A DNA stretch of 64,000 bases from Burkholderiales bacterium (GTDB lineage Bacteria > Pseudomonadota > Gammaproteobacteria > Burkholderiales > Ga0077523), in the NCBI GenBank assembly GCA_019745565.1, contig JAIESW010000065.1:1-64000 (forward strand). The letters run 5' to 3'. The notes under the pieces were generated by a model that had not been told where the DNA came from, made no database searches, and saw only the letters and a program-made list of their open reading frames with translations. A program made the translations under genes and the position numbers. Positions 7,071 through 18,814 of the stretch are shown piece after piece (within the stretch, counting starts at the first letter, position 1; each line of letters starts with the position of its first letter).

Positions 7071-7610
7071 TCACTTCTCCGCCACCGACTTCATCTTCGC
7101 GAGCCCGGCTTCGAAGTCCTTCCCGATCATCTTGTCCATGTCGAAGAACAGGCCCATGAGCTTCGACACGTACGGCATCGGCCCGGACATCGTCCATGTG
7201 ACCTTGGTGGCATCACCCTCCGGCACCAGCGTGAACTCCGCCACGTTGTGTGCCTCGAACGGCCGATAGAAGGCGAGCTGGATACCGACCTTCGAGGGCG
7301 GCGTCGACTCCGCGATCTCCATGCGACCCTTGCCGACATCGTTGTTGCCGTCCCATTCGTAGACGGCACCCTTGCCCGCCGTGGTCGCACTCATGGTGCG
7401 CTTCATGTTGGGATCCAATCCCTCCCACGGCGACCACGACTGCCAGCTCGGGAAGTCGTTGATGAGTGCGAAGACCTTCTCCGGCGGCGCCTTGATGCTG
7501 GCTGAACGCTCCACCTTGAAGGTGTCGGGCCGCGTCGCGGCGAGGATGAGAACGGCAGCAACCACCACGACGACCACGGCAACGGTGGTCAGCAGGATCT
7601 TCTTGAGCAT
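7071..7610 (-). CDS. Membrane-anchored SRPBCC (START-like) protein
   Basis: A 179-residue protein. An N-terminal hydrophobic helix rich in Val (residues 7-25) is an uncleaved anchor or signal. The rest is an SRPBCC/polyketide-cyclase fold: FKVERSASIKAPPEKVFALI at the start of the domain, FPSWQSWSPWEG, and the long C-terminal helix SKLMGLFFDMDKMIGKDFEAGLAKMK. The fold forms a deep hydrophobic pocket, but the ligand is unknown. It is 26 bp downstream of a VOC-family gene on the same strand, and the two are probably one transcript. Confidence 0.88.
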   Translation of the reverse strand: MLKKILLTTVAVVVVVVAAVLILAATRPDTFKVERSASIKAPPEKVFALINDFPSWQSWSPWEGLDPNMKRTMSATTAGKGAVYEWDGNNDVGKGRMEIAESTPPSKVGIQLAFYRPFEAHNVAEFTLVPEGDATKVTWTMSGPMPYVSKLMGLFFDMDKMIGKDFEAGLAKMKSVAEK

Positions 7611-7636
7611 GGGAACTCCCCTGCCTGACGATGTTG

Positions 7637-8047
7637 CTACTGGACGAGGACCATCCAGCCAACACCGAACTTGTCGGTGAGCATGCCGAACGACGGCGAG
7701 AAGAACGTCTTGCCGAGCGGCATCGTGACGGTGCCTCCTTCGGACAGGGCAGCGAACTTCTCCCTGGCCTCGGCCTCGTTGGCAACCGTCAGCGTAAGCG
7801 AGAAGCCGCTGAAGGCCTGCTTGCCGGAGCAGTTGCCGTCGGAACCCATGACGGCGGAGTCGCCGATGCGGAACAGCGCGTGCATCACCTTGTTCTGCGA
7901 GCCGGGCGGCACCATGTCGCGCGGCGGCGGTTCGGGGCTTTCGCCGTAGCGCATCAGCGCTTCGACCTTCGCCCCGACCGCTTTCGTGTAGAAAGCCATC
8001 GCCTCCTCGCAGCGGCCTTCGAAGAACAGATAGGGTTCGACGAGCAT
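7637..8047 (-). CDS. VOC-family protein (PhnB/YdcC-like glyoxalase fold)
   Basis: A 136-residue protein of the vicinal-oxygen-chelate superfamily, closest in style to PhnB-like proteins: the opening LVEPYLFFEGRCEEAMAFYT, the middle strand KVMHALFRIGDSAVMGSD and the ending FFSPSFGMLTDKFGVGW. Members of this group are annotated as glyoxalase/bleomycin-resistance relatives, often without proven activity; metal ligands are not obvious. It pairs with the SRPBCC gene, a combination common in proteobacterial stress or detoxification loci. Confidence 0.9.
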   Translation of the reverse strand: MLVEPYLFFEGRCEEAMAFYTKAVGAKVEALMRYGESPEPPPRDMVPPGSQNKVMHALFRIGDSAVMGSDGNCSGKQAFSGFSLTLTVANEAEAREKFAALSEGGTVTMPLGKTFFSPSFGMLTDKFGVGWMVLVQ

Positions 8048-8143
8048 GGTTTTCCTCCGGCCAAGCGGTGCAGTAATGCCGACGCGGACCCCTTGTCTAC
8101 GGCGGCACCGGCAGCTTCCGGCCCGACTCTCAGGCCGATCGAA

Positions 8144-8743
8144 TCATCGGGCTTGCTTCGCCGCGATCTGCGCCACGTGTTTGCCCTGATAGCGCGCGCC
8201 GTCCAGATCGATCTTCGAAGGCTGCCGACTGCCGTCGCCGCCGGCGATCGTCGATGCACCGTAGGGTGAGTTGCCCATCACTTCCGAGTAGCCCATCTGG
8301 CCTTGGAATGCGTAAGGCAGCCCGACGATGATGAAGCCGAGATGCAGCAGCACGGGATGGAACGTGAGGATGGTCGATTCCTGCCCGCCATGCTGCGTGG
8401 CCGACGACGTGAAGACCGAAGCCACCTTGCCGACCAGCGCGCCCTTCGCCCAGAGTGCACCGGTCTGGTCGAGGAAGGTCTTCATCTGGCCGGTCATGTT
8501 GCCGTAGCGGGTGGGCGTGCCGAAGATGATCGCGTCGTATTGCGGCAGTTCTTCCACCGTGGCCACGGCGGCCGGTTGATCGAGCTTGTAGCCGGAAGCC
8601 TTCGCCACGCTCTCGGATACCGTCTCCGGTACGCGCTTCACGACCACGTCGGCGCCTGCCTCGCGCGCGCCTCCGGCTTCGGCATACGCCATCTTCTCGA
8701 TATGGCCATAGGCCGAGTAGTACAGCACCAGAATTTTCGTCAT
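8144..8743 (-). CDS. wrbA: NAD(P)H:quinone oxidoreductase, WrbA type
   Basis: A 199-residue flavodoxin-like protein. FMN phosphate-binding motif [12 protein letters not shown] near the N-terminus, [19 protein letters not shown] around residue 80, and [12 protein letters not shown] near 112 are diagnostic of WrbA. The enzyme is cytosolic and reduces quinones by two electrons, limiting semiquinone and oxidative stress. ATG at 8743 is the start that gives the standard N-terminus ([10 protein letters not shown]). It is divergent from a DUF1428 gene, with about 190 bp of shared upstream sequence. Confidence 0.95.
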   Translation of the reverse strand: MTKILVLYYSAYGHIEKMAYAEAGGAREAGADVVVKRVPETVSESVAKASGYKLDQPAAVATVEELPQYDAIIFGTPTRYGNMTGQMKTFLDQTGALWAKGALVGKVASVFTSSATQHGGQESTILTFHPVLLHLGFIIVGLPYAFQGQMGYSEVMGNSPYGASTIAGGDGSRQPSKIDLDGARYQGKHVAQIAAKQAR

Positions 8744-8934
8744 CACGGTCTCCTGATCGGGGGAACTTCGGGTGAGATCGACGCTCGCAACGAGAGTTCG
8801 CCAGGTCCCGTCGTGGAAACCTCGAACCCGGCGTGATCGCGCGGTAGCGCACACGCCTGTACATTCGCGCTGTCGTTCGTCGCTGACATCGCGACGATAC
8901 AGGATCGCAACCAGAACACGAAAGGAAACGCTCC

Positions 8935-9291
8935 GTGGGCCGATACGTCGATGGATTCCTGTTGCCCGTGCCGAAGAAAAACGTCGCCGCCTATGCGCGC
9001 ATCGCTCGCAAGGCCGGCAAGGTCTGGATCGAGCACGGTGCGCTCGAATACCGCGAATGCGTGGGTGAAGACCTGCACTTGAAGGGCCTGCTGCCGTTTC
9101 CGCGCGCCGTGAAGGTGAAGCCGGGCGAAACGGTGTTCTTCTCCTGGATCGTCTTCCGGTCGCGGAAACACCGCGATACCGTCAATGCCAAGGTGATGCA
9201 GGATCCGCGGCTCAAGATGGACGCGAAGACGATGCCGTTCGACTTCAAGCGCATGTACTGCGGCGGCTTCGAGATGCTGGTGGACTTGTAG
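8935..9291 (+). CDS. DUF1428-family protein
   Basis: A 118-residue protein matching DUF1428: the opening [19 protein letters not shown], the central [16 protein letters not shown] and the ending [16 protein letters not shown] are typical. The fold is a ferredoxin-like dimeric barrel, and the function is not established. A GTG start is used, preceded by AGGAAA at a good distance. The gene stands alone between the divergent wrbA and the chromate transporter. Confidence 0.88.
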   Translation: MGRYVDGFLLPVPKKNVAAYARIARKAGKVWIEHGALEYRECVGEDLHLKGLLPFPRAVKVKPGETVFFSWIVFRSRKHRDTVNAKVMQDPRLKMDAKTMPFDFKRMYCGGFEMLVDL

Positions 9292-9338
9292 CCGCCGGGA
9301 TCTGGGCATGATGCGCGCGCGGGGCTAAGCTTGAGCGT

Positions 9339-10580
9339 GTGAAAACGCTCGAGCAGATGCCCTCCGCCCGCGGTGACGGTGAAGCGCTTTCGCCGCGTCG
9401 TCCCGGCTCGCCGTTCGAGGTCTTCCTCGCCTTCCTGCGGTTGGGCCTCACCTCCTTCGGTGGGCCGGTGGCGCACATCGGCTATTTCCGCGCCGAGTTT
9501 GTGGAGCGGCGCCGCTGGCTGGACGAGCGCAGCTATTCCGATCTGGTCGCGCTGTGCCAGTTCCTCCCCGGCCCCGCGAGCAGCCAGGTGGGACTCGCGT
9601 TGGGACAGATGCGGGCCGGATGGTCCGGGGCGCTGGCGGCATGGCTGGGTTTCACCATGCCCTCAGCGCTTCTGCTCATCGCGTTCGCATACGGCATCGC
9701 GCGGCACAGCGCATTGGCCACATCGGGCGCCGTGCACGGTCTCAAGGTGTTCGCGGTGGCGGTGGTCGCGCAGGCGGTGTGGGGCATGGGCAAATCGTTG
9801 TGTCCCGATCGTCCGCGCGCAGGGCTCGCGATCCTCGGCGCCCTGCTCACGCTCACGCTGCCCACGACGGTTGGACAGGTGGCCGCGATCGCCGTGTGCG
9901 GCGTGATCGGCTGGGGTGCGTTGCGGCTGCCGCATCAGCAACCGGTGGAGCACCTGGGCTACGGCGTGTCGAAGCGTGCCGGTGCCGTTGCGCTGGTGTT
10001 GTTCGCCGTGCTCTTCGTCGGACTGCCGATCGTCGCAAGTGCCACCGGCTCGACGGTGCTGTCGCTCGTCAACGGGTTCTACCGCTCCGGGGCGCTGGTC
10101 TTCGGCGGCGGCCATGTGGTACTGCCGCTGCTGCAGTCGGTGGTGGTGCCGAGCGGCGCCGTGAGCAATGCCGATTTCCTCGCGGGTTACGGCGCTGCAC
10201 AGGTGATGCCCGGTCCGTTGTTCGCGTTCTCCGCGTACCTCGGTGCGGTCAACCAGGGACCGTTGAACGGATGGATCGGCGGCCTGGTGTTTCTCGTGAC
10301 GTTGTTCACGCCCGCATTGCTGCTGCTGGTGGGTGCACTGCCCTATTGGGATGCGCTGCGGCAGCGGGACGCCGTCCAGTCGACCATGGCCGGCGTGAAT
10401 GCCGGCGTGGTGGGCCTGCTCCTCGCGGCGCTCTACGATCCGGTCGCGACCAGTGCGATCCTGTCGCGCGCGGATTTCGGCTTCGCGCTGGCGCTGTTCG
10501 GACTTCTGGTGTTCGCGCGCTGGTCGCCGGTGGTCGTGGCAATCATCGCGGCGACCGCGGGATTGCTGCTCGCGTTCTGA
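9339..10580 (+). CDS. chrA: Chromate efflux transporter (CHR family, two-domain)
   Basis: A 413-residue inner-membrane protein of the CHR family, bidomain form. The signature of domain one is LGLTSFGGPVAHIGYFRAEF, with YSDLVALCQFLPGPASSQVG after it; domain two repeats the pattern as GALVFGGGHVVLPLL and AAQVMPGPLFAFSAYLGA. There are about ten transmembrane segments. It would expel chromate by proton exchange; homologs may act on sulfate-like oxyanions. The start is GTG at 9339. It converges on cbbR with a 4-bp gap. Confidence 0.93.
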   Translation: MKTLEQMPSARGDGEALSPRRPGSPFEVFLAFLRLGLTSFGGPVAHIGYFRAEFVERRRWLDERSYSDLVALCQFLPGPASSQVGLALGQMRAGWSGALAAWLGFTMPSALLLIAFAYGIARHSALATSGAVHGLKVFAVAVVAQAVWGMGKSLCPDRPRAGLAILGALLTLTLPTTVGQVAAIAVCGVIGWGALRLPHQQPVEHLGYGVSKRAGAVALVLFAVLFVGLPIVASATGSTVLSLVNGFYRSGALVFGGGHVVLPLLQSVVVPSGAVSNADFLAGYGAAQVMPGPLFAFSAYLGAVNQGPLNGWIGGLVFLVTLFTPALLLLVGALPYWDALRQRDAVQSTMAGVNAGVVGLLLAALYDPVATSAILSRADFGFALALFGLLVFARWSPVVVAIIAATAGLLLAF

Positions 10581-10584
10581 CGGA

Positions 10585-11541
10585 TCAGGCGGCGGAACGC
10601 TGCCGGTTGCGCACCGCTTCGAGCAGCGGCGTGTCGTGCGCGGCGAGATGCGTTTCGCCGTTCTCGATGATGAAGTAGCGGAACGCTTCCGCCGCGGGCG
10701 AGAGCAGCTTCGCCTGCAGGCTCACGATGTTCCAGGTGCGCATCACCGGCGTGTCCTCGACGTCGAGCACGCCCATCAGCCCGGTGCGCACTTCGAGCCC
10801 GATGGTGTGCAATGAGAGGAACGAAAGCCCCATGCCGGCCATCACCGCCTGCTTGATGGTCTCGTTGCTCGACATGTCCATGGTGATGTTCGGCTCGAAG
10901 CGGTGCTCGCCGAAAAACCGCTCCATCGACGCGCGCGTGCCCGAACCCGGTTCACGCACGATGAACGGATAGCCGCGCAGCGCGTTCACGGGAAGCGACG
11001 TCGCGGCGAGCAGCGGATGCTCCGGCGGACCGACGATCACCAGCGGGTGCGCCGCGAACACTTCGGCGCGCGTCTCGAGTCCCTTCGGCGGGCGGCCCAT
11101 GATGGAGAGGTCCGCCTCGCCGGCCTGTAGCAGGCTCACGAGTTGTTCGCGATTGCCGGCCACGCGCAGCCGCACTTCGACGCCCGGGTGCTCTTCGTGG
11201 AAGCGCGCGAGCAGCCGCGGCACGAAATACTTGGCCGTGCTCACGATGCCGATGGTGAGCAGCCCCTTCTCCAGCTTCCGGAAGCGGGCCATGGAGTCCT
11301 CGGCCTCCTTGAGCGCCACCAGGAGCTTTCTCGCGTGCACCAGGAAATATTCGCCGGCAGTGGACAAGGTGACCTTGCGCCCCTCCCGGTCGAACAGCGG
11401 CAGACCCACCTGGGTCTCGATCTCCTTGATCTGCATGGAAATCGCCGGCGGCGTCAGGTGCAGGACGGCCGCCGCGCGGGCCATGCTGCCCTGCTGCGCC
11501 ACCTCCATGAAGACCCGCAACTGCCGGAACGTGACGTTCAT
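10585..11541 (-). CDS. cbbR: LysR-type regulator of the Calvin operon, CbbR
   Basis: A 318-residue LysR-type regulator. The N-terminal helix-turn-helix is clear (FMEVAQQGSMARAAAVLHLT, PPAISMQIKEIE) and is followed by a periplasmic-binding-fold effector domain. The sequence is CbbR-like: GRPPKGLETRAEVFAAHPLV, PGSGTRASMERFF and NETIKQAVMAGMGLSFLS. CbbR activates cbb operons in response to metabolites such as RuBP, PEP or NADPH. It is divergent from cbbL with 115 bp between starts, the standard arrangement. Confidence 0.95.
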   Translation of the reverse strand: MNVTFRQLRVFMEVAQQGSMARAAAVLHLTPPAISMQIKEIETQVGLPLFDREGRKVTLSTAGEYFLVHARKLLVALKEAEDSMARFRKLEKGLLTIGIVSTAKYFVPRLLARFHEEHPGVEVRLRVAGNREQLVSLLQAGEADLSIMGRPPKGLETRAEVFAAHPLVIVGPPEHPLLAATSLPVNALRGYPFIVREPGSGTRASMERFFGEHRFEPNITMDMSSNETIKQAVMAGMGLSFLSLHTIGLEVRTGLMGVLDVEDTPVMRTWNIVSLQAKLLSPAAEAFRYFIIENGETHLAAHDTPLLEAVRNRQRSAA

Positions 11542-11555
11542 AGATCAGCTTTCCC

Positions 11556-13147
<1,592 letters not shown>

Positions 13148-13161
13148 AGGAGATCACGACC

Positions 13162-13602
13162 ATGATGACCAATCCCGCCGGCCGCATCACCCAGGGCCAG
13201 TTCAGCTTCCTCCCCGACCTCACCGATGCCGAGATCACGCTGCAGATCGAGTACGGCCTGAACCGCGGCTACGCGTGGAGCGTGGAGTACACGGACGATC
13301 CGCACCCGCGCAACACGTACTGGGAGTTGTTCGGCATGCCCATGTTCGATCTGAAGGATGCGGCAGGCGTTCTGATGGAACTGCAGAACTGCCGCAAGAC
13401 GTTCCCCAACCACTACATCCGCCTGATCGCGTTCGATTCGACCCGCGGAGTGGAATCCATCGGCATGAGCTTCATTGTGAACCGGCCGAAGGTCGAGCCG
13501 GGCTTCCAGCTCGAGCGGCAGGAATCCGTGAGCCGCACGCTGCGTTACACGACCCGCGGCTACGCCGCCAACGCGCCCGAAGGCGAGCGCTACGGCAACT
13601 AG
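13162..13602 (+). CDS. cbbS: RuBisCO small subunit
   Basis: A 146-residue small subunit that caps the L8 core. It opens with ITQGQFSFLPDLTDAEI, has the conserved YWELFGMPMFDLKD, and carries the C-terminal extension (about 25 residues after NRP) typical of red-type small subunits, which forms the central beta-barrel and helps assembly without special factors. It begins 14 bases after cbbL stops, with AAGGAG as ribosome site. Two ATGs in tandem are possible starts; the first is used. Confidence 0.97.
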   Translation: MMTNPAGRITQGQFSFLPDLTDAEITLQIEYGLNRGYAWSVEYTDDPHPRNTYWELFGMPMFDLKDAAGVLMELQNCRKTFPNHYIRLIAFDSTRGVESIGMSFIVNRPKVEPGFQLERQESVSRTLRYTTRGYAANAPEGERYGN

Positions 13603-13632
13603 AGCGTAGCGCTGCCGGGAAAGGGGGTCCCG

Positions 13633-14586
13633 ATGAGCCAGCCCATGTACGCGATTCCGGGTTCGGTCGCCGCCAACGTGCCGGTCGAGGCGGTGGCCGA
13701 CCCGACCGTCGCGCCGGTCGCGCGCACCGTGGCCGACGTGCTCGCGCAGAGCCAGGTGGAAGCCGTGATGGACGAGCTGGACCATGACCTGGTCGGGCTC
13801 GCGCCGGTCAAGCAGCGCATCCGCGACATCGCCGCGCTGCTGGTCATCGACAAACTCCGCCTCAACCAGGGGCTCGCCGCGCAGACCCCGTCGCTGCACA
13901 TGAGCTTCACCGGCAACCCGGGCACGGGCAAGACCACGGTCGCCCTGCGCATGGCCGAGATCCTTCATCGCCTGGGCTACGTGCGCAAAGGGCATCTGGT
14001 GGCGGTGACCCGCGACGATCTCGTGGGGCAGTACATCGGCCACACGGCACCGAAGACGAAGGAAGTGCTGAAGAAGGCGATGGGCGGGGTGCTGTTCATC
14101 GACGAGGCTTACTACCTCTACCGCCCCGAGAACGAGCGTGACTACGGGCAGGAGGCGATCGAGATCCTGCTGCAGGTGATGGAGAACCAGCGCGACGACC
14201 TGGTGGTGATCCTCGCCGGCTACAAGGACCGGATGGACACCTTCTTCAAGTCCAATCCGGGCATGAGTTCGCGCATCGCGCATCACCTGGATTTTCCCGA
14301 CTACAGCCACGACGAGCTGCTGCAGATCGGCGACCGGATGCTCGGGACCATGAACTATCGCTTCGGCACCGGAGCGCGCGACGCCTTCGGTGAGTACCTG
14401 ACACGGCGCCTCGAGCAGCCGCACTTCGCCAACGCCCGCAGTGTGCGCAACGCGCTCGACCGCATGCGGCTGCGTCAGGCGAGCCGGCTATTCGAAGCGC
14501 GCGATCGCGAACTGACCCGGGAGGACCTCACCACGATCGAAACGCCGGACATCCGCGCGAGCCGGGTGTTCGGTGCAAGTCCCTGA
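13633..14586 (+). CDS. cbbX: Red-type RuBisCO activase CbbX
   Basis: A 317-residue AAA+ ATPase that remodels inhibited red-type RuBisCO, pulling on the large-subunit C-terminus. Walker A is GNPGTGKTT, Walker B is [10 protein letters not shown], the pore-loop region is [11 protein letters not shown], and arginines follow in SSRIAHHL. RuBP and ATP drive its hexamer formation in homologs. Its presence supports the red-type call for CbbL. The N-terminal 45 residues before [12 protein letters not shown] are longer than in many homologs and look disordered. Confidence 0.97.
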   Translation: MSQPMYAIPGSVAANVPVEAVADPTVAPVARTVADVLAQSQVEAVMDELDHDLVGLAPVKQRIRDIAALLVIDKLRLNQGLAAQTPSLHMSFTGNPGTGKTTVALRMAEILHRLGYVRKGHLVAVTRDDLVGQYIGHTAPKTKEVLKKAMGGVLFIDEAYYLYRPENERDYGQEAIEILLQVMENQRDDLVVILAGYKDRMDTFFKSNPGMSSRIAHHLDFPDYSHDELLQIGDRMLGTMNYRFGTGARDAFGEYLTRRLEQPHFANARSVRNALDRMRLRQASRLFEARDRELTREDLTTIETPDIRASRVFGASP

Positions 14587-14619
14587 AGCGCACCACGACG
14601 ACAACAACGGAGACCCACG

Positions 14620-15714
14620 ATGCCGCTGTCCAAACGCTGGACCCTGACCCGCTACCTCATCGAGGAGCGCAGGCGCTTCCCGGAGGCGAGCGGCGATCTC
14701 AACGCATTGCTGCTGGACGTGTCGCTCGCGTGCAAGGCGATCTCGCGCGTCGTCTCGTTCGGCGATCTGACCGACTCGCTGGGCCAACTGCCCGCGACCG
14801 AAGCGGGCGGCGTGAACGTCCAAGGCGAGGTGCAGAAGCAGCTCGACGTGCTGAGCAACGAGATCTTCGTACGCATGAACGAGTGGAACGGCCATCTCGC
14901 CGGCATGGCGTCGGAGGAGATGGACGAGCCGAAACAGATTCCCGAAGCCTATCCGCGCGGCAAGTACCTGCTCCTGTTCGATCCGCTCGACGGTTCGAGC
15001 AACATCGACGTTAACGTCGCCGTGGGCAGCATCTTCTCGATCCTGCGCGCGCCGCAGGAGGTGGTGGACAGCGGCCGCGACGTGACCGAAGCGGATTTCC
15101 TGCAGCCGGGCGCAGCCCAGGTCGCCGCGGGCTATGCGATCTACGGTCCGACGACGATGCTGGTGCTGAGCGTGGGCAACGGCGTCGCCGGCTTCACGCT
15201 GAACCCGAACCTGGGCGAGTTCGTGCTGACGCATCCGTGCATCCAGGTGCCGGCGGATACGCAGGAGTTCGCCATCAACTCGTCGAACAGCCGCTTCTGG
15301 GAACCGCCGGTCAAGCGCTACGTCGATGAATGCCTTGCCGGCAAGACGGGGACGCGCGGCAAGGACTTCAACATGCGCTGGATCGCGTCCATGGTGGCCG
15401 AGGCTCATCGCATCCTGATGCGCGGCGGCGTGTTCATGTATCCGCGCGATACGAAAGACCCCGCCAGACCCGGCAGGCTGCGCCTGCTGTACGAGGCGAA
15501 TCCGGTGGGCTTCGTCATGGAGCAGGCCGGCGGGCGCGCCAGCACCGGGCGCCAACCCGTGCTGGGCGTGACGCCCTCGTCGCTGCACCAGCGCATCGGC
15601 CTCGTCTTCGGTTCGCGTCACGAGGTGGAACGCATCGAGCGCTATCACCACGAACCGGCCACGCGCGATCCGGGCGTGCCCTTGTTCGCCGAACGCAGCC
15701 TGTTCCGCGACTGA
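14620..15714 (+). CDS. cbbF: Fructose-1,6-bisphosphatase, class I
   Basis: A 364-residue class I FBPase, which hydrolyses fructose 1,6-bisphosphate and, in Calvin-cycle forms, may also act on sedoheptulose bisphosphate. The metal-binding/active-site motif [13 protein letters not shown] is near residue 125, and [11 protein letters not shown] and [15 protein letters not shown] follow. Length is slightly longer than the E. coli enzyme. It is 33 bp after cbbX and 14 bp before cbbP, so it is part of the operon. Confidence 0.96.
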   Translation: MPLSKRWTLTRYLIEERRRFPEASGDLNALLLDVSLACKAISRVVSFGDLTDSLGQLPATEAGGVNVQGEVQKQLDVLSNEIFVRMNEWNGHLAGMASEEMDEPKQIPEAYPRGKYLLLFDPLDGSSNIDVNVAVGSIFSILRAPQEVVDSGRDVTEADFLQPGAAQVAAGYAIYGPTTMLVLSVGNGVAGFTLNPNLGEFVLTHPCIQVPADTQEFAINSSNSRFWEPPVKRYVDECLAGKTGTRGKDFNMRWIASMVAEAHRILMRGGVFMYPRDTKDPARPGRLRLLYEANPVGFVMEQAGGRASTGRQPVLGVTPSSLHQRIGLVFGSRHEVERIERYHHEPATRDPGVPLFAERSLFRD

Positions 15715-15728
15715 AACGCGGGATCGTC

Positions 15729-16613
15729 ATGTCCGAAAAGCACCCGATCATCGCGATCACCGGATCGTCCGGCGCGGGCACCAGCTCGGTTACCAAGACC
15801 TTCGAGAACATCTTCCGTCGCGAGAACGTCCAGGCGGCGATCATCGAAGGCGACAGCTTTCACCGCTACGACCGCAAGGAGATGCGCGCCCGGCAGCTCG
15901 AGGCGGAGCAGGCCGGCGACGCCCATTTCAGCCACTTCGGGCCGGAGAACAATCTGTTCCCCGAACTGGAGGGTCTGTTCCGCAACTATGCGGACAACGG
16001 CACGGGCCGCTTCCGCAAGTATCTGCACGATGCCGTGGAGGCAAAGCCGTACGGACAGGAACCCGGCACGTTCACACCCTGGCAGGAACTGCGGGCGGAC
16101 ACGGACCTGCTGTTCTACGAGGGTCTGCACGGCGCGGTCGTCACACAGCAGGTCGACATCGCGCGCTATCCGGACCTGCTGATCGGCGTCGTGCCGGTCA
16201 TCAACCTGGAGTGGATCCAGAAGTTGTGGCGCGACAAGCACGTGCGGGGCTACTCGGCGGAAGCGGTCACCGACACGATCCTGCGCCGCATGCCCGACTA
16301 CGTGCACTACATCTGCCCGCAGTTCGCGCACACGCACGTCAACTTCCAGCGCGTGCCGGTGGTGGACACGTCGAACCCGTTCATCGCGCGCGACATCCCC
16401 GCGGCCTCCGAAAGCCTCTGCGTCATCCGCTTCGCCAATCCGAAGGGCATCGACTTCCCCTACCTGCTGTCGATGGTGCACGACTCGTTCATGTCGCGCG
16501 CCAACACCATCGTGGTACCCGGCGGGAAGATGGATCTCGCGATGCAGCTCATCTTCACGCCGTTCATCTGGCGGATGATGGAACGGCGCAAGCGGGCGGT
16601 GGGGGTGTTGTGA
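15729..16613 (+). CDS. cbbP: Phosphoribulokinase
   Basis: A 294-residue bacterial-type (octameric) phosphoribulokinase that makes RuBP from ribulose 5-phosphate and ATP. The P-loop is GSSGAGTSSV, where Thr replaces the usual Lys, as normal for this family; GDSFHRYDRKEMRA and FYEGLHGAVV supply substrate-binding and catalytic residues. The ATG at 15729 gives the canonical N-terminus MSEKHPIIAITGSSG. A dispersed repeat separates it from cbbT. Confidence 0.97.
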   Translation: MSEKHPIIAITGSSGAGTSSVTKTFENIFRRENVQAAIIEGDSFHRYDRKEMRARQLEAEQAGDAHFSHFGPENNLFPELEGLFRNYADNGTGRFRKYLHDAVEAKPYGQEPGTFTPWQELRADTDLLFYEGLHGAVVTQQVDIARYPDLLIGVVPVINLEWIQKLWRDKHVRGYSAEAVTDTILRRMPDYVHYICPQFAHTHVNFQRVPVVDTSNPFIARDIPAASESLCVIRFANPKGIDFPYLLSMVHDSFMSRANTIVVPGGKMDLAMQLIFTPFIWRMMERRKRAVGVL

Positions 16614-16623
16614 GCGCACACGA

Positions 16624-16714
16624 GGCCCCCATCCCAACCTTCCCCCACCGAAGGTGGGGGAAGGGGCGTACATCCCCTCCCCCGGCTTCGCCGGGGGAGG
16701 GCTAGGGTGGGGGC
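16624..16714. repeat. Dispersed C-rich/G-rich hairpin repeat (copy 3), inside the cbb operon
   Basis: This is a complete two-hairpin copy: GGCCCCCATCCCAACCTTCC with stem CCCCCACC/GGTGGGGG, then GTACATCCCCTCC with stem CCCCCGGC/GCCGGGGG and the ending GGGTGGGGGC. It fills the cbbP-cbbT gap, so transcripts across the Calvin operon would carry two strong hairpins here. Confidence 0.88.
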
Positions 16715-16757
16715 AAACGACGCTCCCCTGTCACCTGCCTTTCCTTCGGAGCCCTCC

Positions 16758-18812
16758 ATGACCTCCACCTCCACCACCCGCGTCCTCCGCCCCGACAACG
16801 GCAAACGCAACGAGATGGCCAACGCGATCCGCGCGCTCGCCATGGACGCCGTGCAACAGGCCAACTCCGGCCACCCCGGTGCACCCATGGGCATGGCGGA
16901 GATGGCGGTGGCACTCTGGCACAACCACTTGCGTCACAACCCGGCGAATCAGCACTGGGCCGATCGCGATCGCTTCGTGCTTTCGAACGGCCACGCATCG
17001 ATGCTGCTGTACGCGTTGCTCCACCTCACGGGCTACGAACTGCCGCTCAACGAACTGAAGCGCTTCCGTCAGCTGCACAGCCGGACACCGGGCCACCCCG
17101 AGCACGGACTCACGCCGGGCGTGGAGACCACCACCGGTCCGCTGGGCCAGGGCATCACCAACGCCGTGGGCATGGCGCTCGCGGAGAAGCTGCTGGCCGA
17201 CGAGTTCAACCGGCCGGGGCATAACATCGTCGACCATCGCACCTACGTCTTCCTCGGCGACGGCTGCCTCATGGAAGGCATCAGCCACGAGGCGTGCGCG
17301 CTGGCCGGGGTGTGGAAGCTCCACAAGCTGATCGCTCTCTACGACGACAACGGCATCTCCATCGACGGCGCGGTCGACGGCTGGTTCGCCGACGACACCT
17401 CCGCGCGCTTTGCGGCCTACGGCTGGAACGTGATCGGCCCGGTCGACGGGCACGACGCGATCGTGGTGAGCAACACCATCGAGCATGCGAAGCAGAGCAC
17501 CGATCGCCCGACTCTCATCGTCTGCCGCACCACCATCGGCAAGGGCTCACCCAACCGCGGCGGCACTGCAAAGGCGCACGGGGAGCCGCTCGGTGCGGAG
17601 GAGGTCGAGCAATCCCGCCGCGAACTCGAGTGGCCCCACGGTCCGTTCGAGATCCCTGCCGCCGTCGCGGCGAGGTGGAACGCACGCGAACGCGGCGCTG
17701 CCCGCGAAGTGGAATGGCGCGCACGTTTCGCCGCCTATCGCAACACGCATCCGGTGCTCGCCCACGAGTTCGAGCGTCGCATGGCCGGCGACCTGCCGCG
17801 CGATTTCGAGGAGACGCTGATCGCCGCCATGGCTGCGTTCGGTCAGTCGCGCGAGACCATGGCCTCGCGCAAAGCGTCGCAGCAGCTGCTCGCCCTGGTG
17901 GCGCCGAAGGTGCCGGAGCTGCTGGGCGGCAGCGCGGACCTCACCGGCTCGAACCTGACCGACTTCCCCGGCTGCGGTGCCGTACGCGGCGGTGAGAAAG
18001 GCGGACGCCACATCAACTACGGCGTGCGCGAATTCGGCATGGCGGCGATCATGAACGGCATCGCGCTGCACGGCGGGTTCATCCCCTACGGCGGCACGTT
18101 CCTGACGTTCAGCGACTACAGCCGCAACGCGATCCGCATGGCGGCCCTGATGAAGCTGCGCGTCGTGCATGTCTTCACCCACGACTCCATCGGATTGGGC
18201 GAAGACGGCCCGACCCACCAGGCCGTGGAACACGCGGCGAGCCTGCGGCTCATCCCCAACCTCGATGTGTGGCGCCCTTGCGACGCCGCCGAGACCGCGG
18301 TCGCGTGGACCCAGGCGCTCGCACAGCGGGAACGACCGGCCGCCCTGCTGCTCTCGCGCCAGAATCTGCCGGCGCAGACGCGCACACCCGAACAGGTGCT
18401 GGAGATTCGCCGCGGCGGCTACGTGCTGAACGATCGCCCGCACGCCGTCGCCGCGATCCTCGCCACCGGTTCGGAAGTGTCGCTTGCAATCGCCGCACAG
18501 CAGCTGCTCGACTCACGCAACGTTCCGGTGCGCGTAGTATCGCTGCCCTCGACGACGGTGTTCGATCGGCAGGATCGGGCCTGGCGTGAAACAATCCTGG
18601 GGAACGGAATGCCGCGTATCGGCGTCGAAGCGGGAGTCACGCGCTGGTGGGGTCAGTACGGCTGTGTCGCGGCCCTGGGCGTGGATACGTTCGGCGAGTC
18701 CGCGCCCGGACCGAAGGTCTACGAACACTTCGGTCTCACGGCAGAGCGCCTCGCCGAACTGGTACGACAACACGCTGCACAGGAAAGGAGTCTCGCCCCG
18801 TCGAGCCGTTGA
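16758..18812 (+). CDS. cbbT: Transketolase
   Basis: A 684-residue thiamine-diphosphate transketolase, which moves two-carbon units in the regeneration phase of the cycle. Visible landmarks: [19 protein letters not shown] at the N-terminus, the TPP motif [14 protein letters not shown] (start of the GDG...N motif), the FGVRE-type [15 protein letters not shown], and [16 protein letters not shown] at 16758 gives the full N-terminus; an earlier in-frame start falls inside the repeat. The downstream gene begins two bases after its stop. Confidence 0.96.
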   Translation: MTSTSTTRVLRPDNGKRNEMANAIRALAMDAVQQANSGHPGAPMGMAEMAVALWHNHLRHNPANQHWADRDRFVLSNGHASMLLYALLHLTGYELPLNELKRFRQLHSRTPGHPEHGLTPGVETTTGPLGQGITNAVGMALAEKLLADEFNRPGHNIVDHRTYVFLGDGCLMEGISHEACALAGVWKLHKLIALYDDNGISIDGAVDGWFADDTSARFAAYGWNVIGPVDGHDAIVVSNTIEHAKQSTDRPTLIVCRTTIGKGSPNRGGTAKAHGEPLGAEEVEQSRRELEWPHGPFEIPAAVAARWNARERGAAREVEWRARFAAYRNTHPVLAHEFERRMAGDLPRDFEETLIAAMAAFGQSRETMASRKASQQLLALVAPKVPELLGGSADLTGSNLTDFPGCGAVRGGEKGGRHINYGVREFGMAAIMNGIALHGGFIPYGGTFLTFSDYSRNAIRMAALMKLRVVHVFTHDSIGLGEDGPTHQAVEHAASLRLIPNLDVWRPCDAAETAVAWTQALAQRERPAALLLSRQNLPAQTRTPEQVLEIRRGGYVLNDRPHAVAAILATGSEVSLAIAAQQLLDSRNVPVRVVSLPSTTVFDRQDRAWRETILGNGMPRIGVEAGVTRWWGQYGCVAALGVDTFGESAPGPKVYEHFGLTAERLAELVRQHAAQERSLAPSSR

Positions 18813-18814
18813 GG

